A stretch of 64,000 bases of DNA, from contig NZ_CP108070.1 in NCBI RefSeq assembly GCF_036178845.1, forward strand, positions 4,278,001-4,342,000. The letters run 5' to 3'. Every line of letters starts with the position of its first letter. Position 1 is the stretch's first letter. Positions 35,559-43,754 of this stretch are shown here, in pieces. Made by a program: the position numbers and the translations under genes. The notes below the pieces were generated by a model. That model was given only the letters and a program-made list of their open reading frames with translations. It had not been told where the DNA came from and made no database searches. Source of the DNA: Streptomyces sp. NBC_00271 (lineage in GTDB: Bacteria > Actinomycetota > Actinomycetes > Streptomycetales > Streptomycetaceae).

Positions 35559-35609
35559 CCGGGACCACCGGTTCGCCGGAACCACCAGTCCGCCGGGACC
35601 ACCAGTCCG
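35559..35609 (+). repeat. Three tandem 17-bp repeats
   Basis: CCGGGACCACCGGTTCG, CCGGAACCACCAGTCCG and CCGGGACCACCAGTCCG run without gap between the converging ends of the small zinc-binding protein gene and a TetR gene. Differences are one to three bases. Confidence 0.85.
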
Positions 35610-35623
35610 TCGGGGTCGTGAAT

Positions 35624-36229
35624 TCAGTCGATTCGGCGGCGCAGTCCGCGCAGGATGAGGGTGACGACCGTCGAGAACTCGGCCTCGATGCCAGGCTGTT
35701 CCCACTCGTGGGCGTAAGCGGGGTCGTGGAAGCGGTTCGTGGCGTGGAAGACGGCGCGGGCCGTCGCGACGGAGTCGCCGTCCACGGTCATGAAGTCGCC
35801 CTCCATCACGCCGCGATGAATGATCTCCGAGAGCTGGTCGACCAGCTCGGCGACGTGCTCCTCGACCACCGCGCTCGCCTCGTCCAGCAGCACCGAGTAC
35901 GTGGCGAACAGCTCGGGATCGTCGCCCGCCTTGTGCCGCTTGGCGGTGAACAGCGTCGCCAGCCAGTGTTCGAGCACCTCAGGGGGTGGCGCGGACGACG
36001 GCCTGGCGATCTCCGCGAGTATCTGCGACGTACGGTCCAGCCAGCGCTTCGTGACCGCCTCCCGCAGCGCCGCCTTCGTACGGAAGTGACGGTAGACGCT
36101 GCCGTGGCTGACGCCGAGCGCGCGGGCCACGTCCACCACGGTGGCCTTCGCGGGGCCGTGGCGGCGCAGCGCCTCCTCGGTCGCCTCGAGGATGCGCTCG
36201 GCGGTCAGTGCTTCGCTGGTCGGTGCCAT
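35624..36229 (-). CDS. TetR-family transcriptional regulator
   Basis: 201 aa from the ATG at 36229. Helix-turn-helix at about 12-58 (AERILEATEEALRRHGPAKA, then LGVSHGSVYRHFRTKAALRE) with a TetR C-terminal domain of the type found in LfrR/YbiH-like regulators. It is 26 bp downstream of the aldo/keto reductase gene on the same strand, so the two are co-transcribed and the protein probably represses its own operon through the inverted GATGACAGAT repeats ahead of that gene. Confidence 0.93.
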   Translation of the reverse strand: MAPTSEALTAERILEATEEALRRHGPAKATVVDVARALGVSHGSVYRHFRTKAALREAVTKRWLDRTSQILAEIARPSSAPPPEVLEHWLATLFTAKRHKAGDDPELFATYSVLLDEASAVVEEHVAELVDQLSEIIHRGVMEGDFMTVDGDSVATARAVFHATNRFHDPAYAHEWEQPGIEAEFSTVVTLILRGLRRRID

Positions 36230-36255
36230 GTCGAAAACCGTACCTGGCGGCACTG

Positions 36256-37260
36256 TCAGCGGTCGGTGCCGAGATGCGACATCTGCGCCGCCGGGTAGCG
36301 GTCGCCCGCGGCGGCGTCCGCCGGCACGGCCTGCTCGATCGCGGCGAGGTCGGCGTCGTCGAGCGTGACGTCCAGCGCGCCGAGCGCCTCCGTCAGCCGC
36401 TCCCGGGTCCGCGCGCCGACCAGCGGCACGATGTCCTCGCCCCGCGACAGCACCCACGCGATCGCGATCTGCGCCACGCTGACGCCCTTCTGCTCGGCGA
36501 TCTTCCGCAGCGCCTCGACGAGGGAGAGGTTGTGCTGGAGGTTCTCGCCCTGGAAGCGGGGGCTCATGGAGCGGAAGTCGGTCGGGGCCAGCTGCCGGTC
36601 GGCCGTGAAGTGGCCGGAGATCAGTCCGCGGGACAGCACGCCGTACGCGGTGATCCCGATGCCCAGCTCACGGGTGGTCGGCAGGACCTCGTCCTCGATG
36701 CCGCGCGAGATCAGCGAGTACTCGATCTGGAGGTCGGCGATGGGGGCGGTGGCGGCGGCGCGGCGGATGGTTTCGGCGCCGACCTCGCTCAGGCCGATGT
36801 GCCTGACGTGCCCCTTCTCCACGAGCTCGGCGATCGCGCCGACCGTCTCCTCGATCGGGACGTTCGGGTCGAGCCGCGCGATCCGGTACACGTCGATGTG
36901 ATCGACGCCCAGGCGCTGCAGCGAGTACGCAGCGAAGTTCCGCACCGCGGCGGGCCGGCCGTCGTATCCGGACCAGCCGCCGTCCGGGTCGCGCAGGGCG
37001 CCGAACTTGACGCTGGTCAGCGCCTGCGCGCGCAGGGCCGCCGGAGCCGCGCGCAGGGCCTCGCCGATCAGCATCTCGTTGTGGCCCATGGCGTAGAAGT
37101 CGCCGGTGTCGAGGAGCGTCACGCCTGCCTCGAGGGCGGCGTGGATGGTCGCGATGGACTCGGCCCGGTCCGCCTCGCCGTACAGCGCGGACATGCCCAT
37201 GCAGCCGAGGCCGAGGGCGGAGACCTGGGGGCCGGTGGTTCCGAGGGGGCGGGTTTGCAT
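36256..37260 (-). CDS. Aldo/keto reductase
   Basis: 334-aa NADPH-dependent (alpha/beta)8 oxidoreductase. MQTRPLGTTGPQVSALGLGC opens the barrel, the catalytic Asp/Tyr lie in LLDTGDFYAMGHNE (about 51-60), Lys in TSVKFGALRDP (about 86) and the His in HVRHIGLSEVG. It resembles the AKR13 group. The ATG at 37260 follows CAGGGAGTCCTC. First gene of a two-gene unit with a TetR regulator. Its promoter region holds the large inverted and heptad repeat complex shared with the divergent chitinase gene. Confidence 0.94.
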   Translation of the reverse strand: MQTRPLGTTGPQVSALGLGCMGMSALYGEADRAESIATIHAALEAGVTLLDTGDFYAMGHNEMLIGEALRAAPAALRAQALTSVKFGALRDPDGGWSGYDGRPAAVRNFAAYSLQRLGVDHIDVYRIARLDPNVPIEETVGAIAELVEKGHVRHIGLSEVGAETIRRAAATAPIADLQIEYSLISRGIEDEVLPTTRELGIGITAYGVLSRGLISGHFTADRQLAPTDFRSMSPRFQGENLQHNLSLVEALRKIAEQKGVSVAQIAIAWVLSRGEDIVPLVGARTRERLTEALGALDVTLDDADLAAIEQAVPADAAAGDRYPAAQMSHLGTDR

Positions 37261-37314
37261 GAGGACTCCCTGGTGTCCCTTGGAGGATTGGTGCCCTTTC
37301 ACGATGGCATGACA

Positions 37315-37340
37315 GATGACAGATTTCAATATCTGTCATC
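37315..37340. promoter_or_regulatory. Candidate operator: inverted GATGACAGAT repeat
   Basis: GATGACAGAT (37315-37324), spacer TTCAAT, ATCTGTCATC (37331-37340): perfect 10-bp arms, 55 bp upstream of the aldo/keto reductase start. A plausible site for the TetR protein encoded in that operon. Confidence 0.65.
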
Positions 37341-37438
37341 TGTTATCTGATATCTGTCATCCGATACCTGTCACCTGTCACCTGTCACCTGTCACCCGGC
37401 ATCTGTCAGCCGACATCCGTCACCCGCCACCTCCCACC
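37334..37438 (+). repeat. Fifteen-unit heptanucleotide array
   Basis: Gap-free 7-bp units: TGTCATC, TGTTATC, TGATATC, TGTCATC, CGATACC, four times TGTCACC (37369-37396), CGGCATC, TGTCAGC, CGACATC, CGTCACC, CGCCACC, TCCCACC. Consensus YGTCAYC. Two more heptads in the opposite orientation lie at 37311-37324. It fills the gap between the operator and the chitinase promoter. Confidence 0.9.
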
Positions 37439-37445
37439 CCACTTT

Positions 37446-37476
37446 GGTCCAGACCTATTGACGACAGGTCTGGACC
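37446..37476 (+). promoter_or_regulatory. Pair of DasR-like (dre) boxes in the chitinase promoter
   Basis: TGGTCCAGACCT at 37445-37456 and AGGTCTGGACC at 37466-37476 match the streptomycete chitinase promoter repeat and the DasR consensus ACTGGTCTAGACCACT. A -35-like TTGACG (37458-37463) lies between them. N-acetylglucosamine-linked control is established for such genes. Confidence 0.75.
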
Positions 37477-37531
37477 GCGGGCACTGTCATGCCTACGACA
37501 CCTCACCGCACCCCCCACCGGGAGGCCTCGC

Positions 37532-38584
37532 ATGATCCGTCGGAAGCTGCGCCTGTTCGTCCTCGCACTCACCGCAGCCGTCCTCGCCCCACTGTCGGTC
37601 GCCACCGCCCCCACCGCATCCGCCGCCGACACCTGCGCCGTGAAGTCCCGCCCGTCCGGGAAGGTTCTCCAGGGCTACTGGGAGAACTGGGACGGCTCTT
37701 CCAACGGAGTGCACCCGCCGTTCGGATGGACGCCGATCACCGACTCCCGTATCGCCGCGCACGGCTACAACGTGATCAACGCGGCGTTCCCGGTCATCCG
37801 CTCCGACGGCACGGCGCTGTGGGAGGACGGGATGGACACCGGTGTGAAGGTCGCGACGCCGGCGGAGATGTGCGCGGCCAAGGCGTCCGGGCAGACGATC
37901 CTGCTGTCGATCGGCGGGGCGGCGGCGGGCATCGACCTCAGTTCCTCCGCCGTCGCGGACAGGTTCGTCGCGACGATCGTGCCGATCCTGAAGAAGTACA
38001 ACTTCGACGGTATCGACATCGACATCGAGACGGGCCTGGTCGGCAGTGGCAGCATCGGCCAACTCTCCACGTCCCAGGCCAACCTGACCCGGATCATCGA
38101 CGGCGTGCTGTCGCAGATGCCGGCCAACTTCGGGCTGACCATGGCGCCGGAGACCGCGTACGTCACGGGCGGCAGCGTCACGTACGCCTCGATCTGGGGC
38201 GCGTATCTGCCGATCGTCAAGAAGTACGCGGACAACGGGCGCCTGTGGTGGCTGAACATGCAGTACTACAACGGCAGCATGTACGGATGCTCCGGCGACT
38301 CCTACTCCGCGGGCACCGTTCAGGGCTTCACCGCGCAGACCGACTGCCTGAACAAGGGGCTGGTCGTGCAGGGCACCACCATCAAGGTGCCCTATGACAA
38401 GCAGGTCCCGGGTCTGCCCGCCCAGTCGGGCGCCGGCGGCGGCTACATGTCACCGAGCCTGGTCTCCCAGGCGTGGCGGCACTACGGCACCGGCCTCAAG
38501 GGCCTGATGACCTGGTCGATCAACTGGGACGGCTCGAAGAACTGGACCTTCGGCGACAACGTCAAGGCGCTGCAGGGCCGTTGA
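37532..38584 (+). CDS. Secreted GH18 chitinase
   Basis: 350 aa. Signal peptide MIRRKLRLFVLALTAAVLAP, cleavage near ASA-ADTC. The mature enzyme is a bare GH18 barrel: KVLQGYWENWDG first strand, QTILLSIGGAAAG, and the catalytic motif FDGIDIDIETG (D-x-D-x-D-x-E, Glu near residue 173). It hydrolyses chitin by retaining, substrate-assisted catalysis. No carbohydrate-binding or fibronectin domain is present, unlike many streptomycete chitinases. ATG at 37532 follows GGGAGGCCTCGC. The two dre boxes predict repression by DasR. Confidence 0.95.
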   Translation: MIRRKLRLFVLALTAAVLAPLSVATAPTASAADTCAVKSRPSGKVLQGYWENWDGSSNGVHPPFGWTPITDSRIAAHGYNVINAAFPVIRSDGTALWEDGMDTGVKVATPAEMCAAKASGQTILLSIGGAAAGIDLSSSAVADRFVATIVPILKKYNFDGIDIDIETGLVGSGSIGQLSTSQANLTRIIDGVLSQMPANFGLTMAPETAYVTGGSVTYASIWGAYLPIVKKYADNGRLWWLNMQYYNGSMYGCSGDSYSAGTVQGFTAQTDCLNKGLVVQGTTIKVPYDKQVPGLPAQSGAGGGYMSPSLVSQAWRHYGTGLKGLMTWSINWDGSKNWTFGDNVKALQGR

Positions 38585-38670
38585 GAACCGGGACGGCCCG
38601 GGGAGCAGTCCACTGAGCAGTCCACTTCCCACGCGCCACCGCAGCAGTTCTCAGCGCGCCGTCGCGGTTC

Positions 38671-39231
38671 TCAGCGCGCCCCCGCAGTGAAGCCCGGAAG
38701 GATGAGGGTGAGCCAGCGCTCGCGGACCTCGCGTGGCTGCTCGAGGGGAGCGGTGGCCAGCAGGAGGTAGAAGTCGGCGACGGTGACGTCCGCGTGGAGG
38801 TCACCGTCCGCCTGGCCGGCGGTGATGAGCTCGGTCAGTGCGGCGGCCGCACGCGTGTCGTTCTCGGGCGCGTACGAGGCGCCGACTCCCTGCGCGGCGG
38901 CCTTCACCGCGTGGTCCTGGGCCGCGGCCTCGATGACGCGGGAGACGAGCGCGGTGAGCTCGGTCATGGCGTGCTCCCCCGCCCGTACGCGATCCGCCGC
39001 CTCCTCCACGACGAGGGTCATCCGCTCGACATGCCGGGACAGGACCGCGCCGACGAGATCGGTCTTCGTGGGGTAGTGCCGGTAGAGCGTGCCCACCGCC
39101 ACCCCGGCAGCCTCGGCGATCGCGTCCATGGGCACCTCGGGGCCGTGCCGCGTGATCAGCAGATGCGCCGCGTCGAGGATCTTCTTGCGGTTGCGGACCG
39201 CGTCGGCGCGCAGCGGCCGGGCCTGGGTCAT
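38671..39231 (-). CDS. TetR-family transcriptional regulator
   Basis: 186 aa from the ATG at 39231 (GGAGGGCACG just upstream). Helix-turn-helix at about 14-58 (NRKKILDAAHLLITRHGPEV, then AGVAVGTLYRHYPTKTDLVG) with a SACE_7040/PsrA-like C-terminal part. Divergent from an SDR gene; two TGAACCATGGTTCA-type palindromes lie between, so it very probably represses both. Confidence 0.93.
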   Translation of the reverse strand: MTQARPLRADAVRNRKKILDAAHLLITRHGPEVPMDAIAEAAGVAVGTLYRHYPTKTDLVGAVLSRHVERMTLVVEEAADRVRAGEHAMTELTALVSRVIEAAAQDHAVKAAAQGVGASYAPENDTRAAAALTELITAGQADGDLHADVTVADFYLLLATAPLEQPREVRERWLTLILPGFTAGAR

Positions 39232-39286
39232 CGTGCCCTCCAGTCTCATCGAGGGGTCAAGCCTATGCGGTTCGTTTGCAGGAAAG

Positions 39287-39323
39287 TGAACCATGGTTCA
39301 TGATGAAGGTGAGCCATGGTTCA
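39287..39323. promoter_or_regulatory. Twin TetR operators between regulator and SDR gene
   Basis: TGAACCATGGTTCA (39287-39300, perfect 14-bp palindrome) and TGAGCCATGGTTCA (39310-39323, one mismatch), centres 23 bp apart, about two helical turns. This suggests two dimers on one face of the DNA. Confidence 0.75.
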
Positions 39324-39375
39324 TCTTTACCTGGCGTTCCCCGCCCCGCGAGGGGCCGACTCAAAGGTTTGCCCC

Positions 39376-40218
39376 ATGTCCAGCAAGGTCGCCCTGGTCA
39401 CCGGTGCCTCCTCCGGTATCGGTGAAGTCACCGCACTCAAGCTCCAGGAGCTCGGATACACCGTGTACGGCGCTGCCCGCCGGGTGGAACGGATGTCCCG
39501 GCTCGCCGAGGCAGGCGTCCACGTCCTGCCCATGGACGTCACCGACACCGCCTCGATGCAGGCGGGTGTCGACGGGATCATCGCCGAATCGGGTCGTATC
39601 GACGTCCTGGTGAACAACGCGGGGTACGGGTCCTACGGGGCCATCGAGGACGTACCGCTGGATGAGGCGCGGGCCCAGTTCGAGGTCAACATCTTCGGCG
39701 CCGCCCGTCTGATCCAGCTCGTACTGCCGCACATGCGGGCGCAGCGGAGCGGCACGATCGTCAACATCTCGTCCATGGGCGGCAAGATCCACACCCCGCT
39801 GGGCGGTTGGTACCACGGAACGAAGTTCGCCCTCGAAGGGCTCAGCGACTGCCTGCGCATGGAGCTCAAGCCGTTCGGCGTCGACGTGGTCATCGTCGAG
39901 CCCGGAGCCATCAGGACGGAGTGGGGCGGTATCGCCGCGGACAACCTGCGCAAGACCTCCGGCGACACCGCGTACGCCGTGCAGGCCGACGCGATGGCCG
40001 AGTCCCTGGGCTCCGAGAGCACCGCCCGGCGCAGCTCCCCGCCCTCGGTCATCGCCGACACCGTCGCCAAGGCCGTCACGGCTCGCCGCCCCAGGACCCG
40101 TTACGCCGTCGGTTTCGGGGCCAGGCCTCTCATCTTCCTGCGCCGCGCCCTGCCCGACCGCGCCTACGACGCGCTCGTCGCCCGCGCCATGGGCACCCCG
40201 ACCGGCGCTCGCCACTAG
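39376..40218 (+). CDS. Short-chain dehydrogenase/reductase
   Basis: 280-aa classical SDR: cofactor loop TGASSGIGE (about 10-18), NNAGYGSYGA (about 79), Ser in NISSMGG (about 134) and the catalytic YxxxK in GGWYHGTKFALEG (about 148). The C-terminal third (SVIADTVAKAVTARRPRTRY) is typical of the larger SDR group that includes 3-oxoacyl- and hydroxysteroid-type reductases. Substrate unknown. Start at 39376 because the fold begins there (MSSKVALVTG). Under the divergent TetR regulator. Confidence 0.93.
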   Translation: MSSKVALVTGASSGIGEVTALKLQELGYTVYGAARRVERMSRLAEAGVHVLPMDVTDTASMQAGVDGIIAESGRIDVLVNNAGYGSYGAIEDVPLDEARAQFEVNIFGAARLIQLVLPHMRAQRSGTIVNISSMGGKIHTPLGGWYHGTKFALEGLSDCLRMELKPFGVDVVIVEPGAIRTEWGGIAADNLRKTSGDTAYAVQADAMAESLGSESTARRSSPPSVIADTVAKAVTARRPRTRYAVGFGARPLIFLRRALPDRAYDALVARAMGTPTGARH

Positions 40219-40336
40219 GACCTGTCCGACCACTGCCCGGGTCAGAGACTCCTCGGTGGTTCTCTCCACCCGCAGCAGGCCGGCCGGGGACTGAAATGAC
40301 TGGTCCACCGGTCCCTGTGGTCGGTAGCCTCCGGCC

Positions 40337-40981
40337 ATGATCGAGGACGGGGCAGGGGTTGTGGACGGGCGCGTCGCCGGGGAGCAAGGGGAGAGCGGGG
40401 AGGCGGCATCGCCTCGGGAGGTTTGCTGGCGGGGTAGGGGCGTCGCCTTCGCGCCGCTCGACGTCGACGACGCGGAGCTGATCCATGTGTGGCGTTCCGA
40501 CCCCGTGGCCGCCCATGAAATCGGCATATGGCCGCGTTCCCTTTCTGCCGTGCGCGAGCGCATCGAGCGCGACCGCGACGAGCACGACCGCGACGACTTC
40601 CTCGTCCTGCTCCCCGACGGCACGCCGATCGGCCACATCGCCCTGACGGACCAGGACATGGTTGACGGCACAGCCGAGATCATGCTGCTTCTGGACCCCG
40701 ATCACCGGGGCCGGGGTCATGGCACGGACGCCGTTGACGCGCTGGTCGACCTCGCCTTCGGTGAACTACCCATGCACCGCGTCCAGGCGGTCACCCACAC
40801 CACCAATACAGGGGCCCTCGGCGTCCTGGCCAGGGCAGGGTTCGTTCAGGAGGGGGTGCGCCGCTCCGCCTGCCTGCACCGGGGCCGCCGATACGACGTC
40901 GCGGTGCTGGCCCTGCTCCGGGACGAGTGGCAGGAGTTCACCCGCCCCCGGTCCTGGGACGTGCTGATCACCGGCCAGTGA
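40337..40981 (+). CDS. GNAT-family N-acetyltransferase (RimJ/RimL type)
   Basis: 214 aa. After a variable 35-residue N terminus comes a GNAT fold: VAFAPLDVDDAELIHVWRSD, PIGHIALTDQD, then the acetyl-CoA loop LLDPDHRGRGHGTDAVDALV (about 117-136) and MHRVQAVTHTTNTGALGVLA. It should acetylate an amine on a small molecule or protein N terminus; the acceptor is unknown. It converges on glyS across a strong bidirectional terminator. Confidence 0.9.
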   Translation: MIEDGAGVVDGRVAGEQGESGEAASPREVCWRGRGVAFAPLDVDDAELIHVWRSDPVAAHEIGIWPRSLSAVRERIERDRDEHDRDDFLVLLPDGTPIGHIALTDQDMVDGTAEIMLLLDPDHRGRGHGTDAVDALVDLAFGELPMHRVQAVTHTTNTGALGVLARAGFVQEGVRRSACLHRGRRYDVAVLALLRDEWQEFTRPRSWDVLITGQ

Positions 40982-41115
40982 CCTGGGCCAGGGATTCCTT
41001 GGACTCAAACCACTGGGACCTGTCCGGCCGCCAGGGCCGGGCTTTCGGATCAGCCCGGGGCCGGTGCCGAGGCCGAGGCCGGTGCCGAGGTGGCGCGGAG
41101 TGTCCGGCGATCCGA

Positions 41116-41156
41116 AAAGGCCCCCGGTTCCCGCATCACGGGAACCGGGGGCCTTT
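41116..41156. terminator. Bidirectional terminator between acetyltransferase gene and glyS
   Basis: AAAGGCCCCCGGTTCCCG (41116-41133) pairs perfectly with 41139-41156 around a 5-nt loop (CATCA): an 18-bp stem ending in AAA/TTT on both strands. It lies 15 bp beyond the glyS stop and is well placed to end both transcripts. Confidence 0.95.
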
Positions 41157-41171
41157 CACGGACAAGCCAGG

Positions 41172-42554
41172 TCAGCAGCCGATCAGGCGCGCGGCCAGGT
41201 AGCCCTCGATCTGGTCGAGGGAGACGCGCTCCTGCTTCATCGAGTCGCGCTCGCGCACCGTGACGGCGTTGTCGTCGAGGGTGTCGAAGTCGACCGTGAC
41301 GCAGAACGGGGTGCCGATCTCGTCCTGGCGACGGTAGCGGCGGCCGATGGCGCCCGCGTCGTCGAAGTCGATGTTCCAGTGCTGGCGCAGGGCCGTGGCG
41401 AGGCCCTTGGCCTTCGGGGACAGCTCGGGGTTGCGGGAGAGCGGGAGGACGGCGACCTTGACCGGCGCGAGGCGCGGGTCGAGGCGCAGCACCGTGCGCT
41501 TCTCCATCTTGCCCTTGGCGTTGGGGGCCTCGTCCTCGACGTAGGCGTCCAGGAGGAACGCCAGCATCGCGCGGCCGACACCGGCGGCGGGCTCGATGAC
41601 GTACGGAGTCCAGCGCTCGCCGGCCTCCTGGTCGAAGTAGGAGAGGTCCTGGCCGGAGGCCTTGGAGTGCGCGCCGAGGTCGTAGTCGGTGCGGTTGGCG
41701 ACGCCCTCCAGCTCACCCCACTCGTTGCCGCCGAAGCTGAAGCGGTACTCGATGTCGGCGGTGCGCTTGGAGTAGTGGGAGAGCTTCTCCTTGGGGTGCT
41801 CGAACCAGCGCATGTTCTCTTCGCGCAGACCGAGGCCGGTGTACCAGTTCCAGCGCTCCTGCATCCAGTACTCCTGCCACTTCTCGTCCTCGCCCGGCTT
41901 GACGAAGAACTCCATCTCCATCTGCTCGAACTCGCGGGTGCGGAAGATGAAGTTGCCGGGCGTGATCTCGTTGCGGAAGGACTTGCCCATCTGCGCGATG
42001 CCGAAGGGCGGCTTGCGGCGCGAGGTCTGCTGGACCTGGGCGAAGTTGGTGAAGATGCCCTGGGCCGTCTCGGGGCGCAGGTAGGCGACGGAGCCGCTGT
42101 CCTGCGTGGGGCCGAGGTGGGTGGTGAGCAGGCCCGAGAACTGCTTGGGCTCGGTGAACGTGCCCTTGTTGCCGCAGTTGGGGCAGTTGAGGTCGGCGAG
42201 GCCGTTCTCCGGGAGGCGGCCGTGCTTCGCCTCGTAGGCCTCCTCCAGGTGGTCGGCGCGGTAGCGCTTGTGGCAGGAGGTGCACTCGGTGAGCGGGTCG
42301 GTGAAGGTGGCGACATGCCCCGACGCGACCCAGACCTCGGTCGCCAGGATCACCGACGAGTCGATACCGACGACGTCCTCGCGGGAGGTGACCATGTAGC
42401 GCCACCACTGACGCTTGATGTTCTCCTTGAGCTCGACGCCGAGCGGGCCGTAGTCCCAGGCGGCACGCTGTCCGCCGTAGATCTCACTACTGGGGAAAAC
42501 GAAGCCACGGCGCTTGCTCAGGCTGACGATGGTGTCGATCTTGTCGGCGGCCAC
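41172..42554 (-). CDS. glyS: Glycyl-tRNA synthetase
   Basis: 460-aa class II synthetase of the dimeric (alpha2) type; charges tRNA-Gly. GTG at 42554 gives the standard start ([20 protein letters not shown]). Visible parts: motif 1 region [17 protein letters not shown], a CxxC...CxxC zinc-like insertion (TECTSCHKR and [10 protein letters not shown]), motif 2 [20 protein letters not shown] and motif 3 near [16 protein letters not shown]. The C-terminal anticodon-binding domain runs from about 350 to the end. GAAGAGAG precedes the start. Divergent from znuA. Confidence 0.97.
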   Translation of the reverse strand: MAADKIDTIVSLSKRRGFVFPSSEIYGGQRAAWDYGPLGVELKENIKRQWWRYMVTSREDVVGIDSSVILATEVWVASGHVATFTDPLTECTSCHKRYRADHLEEAYEAKHGRLPENGLADLNCPNCGNKGTFTEPKQFSGLLTTHLGPTQDSGSVAYLRPETAQGIFTNFAQVQQTSRRKPPFGIAQMGKSFRNEITPGNFIFRTREFEQMEMEFFVKPGEDEKWQEYWMQERWNWYTGLGLREENMRWFEHPKEKLSHYSKRTADIEYRFSFGGNEWGELEGVANRTDYDLGAHSKASGQDLSYFDQEAGERWTPYVIEPAAGVGRAMLAFLLDAYVEDEAPNAKGKMEKRTVLRLDPRLAPVKVAVLPLSRNPELSPKAKGLATALRQHWNIDFDDAGAIGRRYRRQDEIGTPFCVTVDFDTLDDNAVTVRERDSMKQERVSLDQIEGYLAARLIGC

Positions 42555-42708
42555 GGTGCTCTCTTCATTACGAACGGACGGCAGCGAATGATTCAGGTTA
42601 CCGGCGCCGCCCACCCTCGTATCAAATCGGTTCGGGGACACCTCGCCCCATCGTGCCCCGTACCGGCTCATTCGCCGCCTCGTTTACCTAGGGCTTACCG
42701 AGGGCTTG

Positions 42709-42746
42709 TTGACAATCGTTTCCAGGTTTGTTGAAAATGACTGTCA
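42709..42746 (+). promoter_or_regulatory. znuA: Two Zur-like boxes over the znuA promoter and start
   Basis: TGACAATCGTTTCCA (42710-42724) and TGAAAATGACTGTCA (42732-42746) resemble the actinobacterial Zur box (TGaaAATgATTttCA type). A -35-like TTGACA (42709-42714) overlaps the first and a -10-like GAAAAT (42733-42738) lies within the second. Confidence 0.75.
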
Positions 42747-43726
42747 TGAACGTACGACGGCGCCTCGCCGCTTCTCGAATAAGCACTGCCGGGCCCGCGG
42801 TCCTGGCAGCCACCGCCGTCGGCCTCGGCGCCCTCACCGGCTGCTCGGCTTCCACGGCGGCCGACGGCAGGAGCGACGGGAAGCTCGACATCGTGGCGTC
42901 GTTCTACCCCATGCAGTACCTCGCCGAGCAGATCGGCGGGACGCACGTGCACGTCACGAGCCTGACCCAGCCCGGTCAGGAGCCGCACGACCTGGAGATC
43001 AGCGCCCGGCAGACCGCGCAGCTCCAGTCGGCGGACGCCGTCGTCTACCTCAAGAACCTGCAGCCGGCCGTCGACGACGCCGTGGCGCAGTCCGAGGTCA
43101 AGACCAAGATCGACGCCGCGTCGCTGACGACCCTGGAGAAGCACGGCAACGAGGTCGGCGGGCACGCGGCCTCGCACGACACCTCCAAGGGCGAGGAGAG
43201 CGGCTCCGCCGACCCGCACATCTGGCTCGACCCGGTGAGGTACGGCCAGGTCGCCGAAGGGGTCGCCAAGGCGCTCAAGAAGGCCGACCCGAAGCACGCC
43301 GCGGACTACGACAGGAACATGGCGGCGCTGCGGAAGAAGTTCGCCGATCTCGACACCCAGTACAAGACCGGGCTGACGAACACCAGGACCAAGGTCTTCA
43401 TCACCACGCACGCCGCCTTCGGCTACCTCGCCGAGCGCTACGGCCTCACCGAGGAGGCCATCAACGGTCTGGACCCGGAGTCGGAGCCCAGCGCGAACCG
43501 CGTGAAGGACCTTGAGAAGATGGCGAAGGCCGACGGCGTCTCGACGGTCTTCTACGAGACGCTCGTCAGCGACAAGACCGCCAAGACCATCGCCGGCGAC
43601 GCGAACCTGAAGACGGACGTCCTCGACCCGATCGAGGGCATCACCGGCAAGTCCAGGGGCAGCGACTACTTCCAGGTCATGGAGTCGAACCTGAAGGCGC
43701 TGCGAACGGCGTTGGGCGCCAAGTGA
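42746..43726 (+). CDS. znuA: Zinc ABC transporter, substrate-binding lipoprotein
   Basis: 326 aa. A lipoprotein signal ends in ALTGCSAS (Cys near residue 33). The cluster A-I fold shows the zinc-binding His positions in EQIGGTHVHVTSLT, GQEPHDLEIS, SADPHIWLDP and FITTHAAFGY, and a short His/acid-rich loop (GGHAASHDTSKGEESGSADP). It captures zinc outside the membrane for ZnuB/ZnuC. ATG 42746 is preferred because a likely transcription start falls next to it (leaderless message); ATG 42737 is possible. First gene of znuA-znuC-znuB-zur. Confidence 0.94.
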   Translation: MNVRRRLAASRISTAGPAVLAATAVGLGALTGCSASTAADGRSDGKLDIVASFYPMQYLAEQIGGTHVHVTSLTQPGQEPHDLEISARQTAQLQSADAVVYLKNLQPAVDDAVAQSEVKTKIDAASLTTLEKHGNEVGGHAASHDTSKGEESGSADPHIWLDPVRYGQVAEGVAKALKKADPKHAADYDRNMAALRKKFADLDTQYKTGLTNTRTKVFITTHAAFGYLAERYGLTEEAINGLDPESEPSANRVKDLEKMAKADGVSTVFYETLVSDKTAKTIAGDANLKTDVLDPIEGITGKSRGSDYFQVMESNLKALRTALGAK

Positions 43727-43754
43727 CACCCAGTCCGAGTTCCAGGAGGAGAGC

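Noticed and set aside
37334..37438. Heptad array considered as the coding start of the chitinase
   Set aside because: The frame is open upstream, but the signal peptide and ribosome site place the start at 37532, and the array translates to a His/Pro-rich string with no sense.
40217..40235. ACCTGTCCG next to the SDR stop, and again near 41013, as IS ends
   Set aside because: Only short resemblance to the end of the MITE-like element at 29193; no partner end or duplication found.
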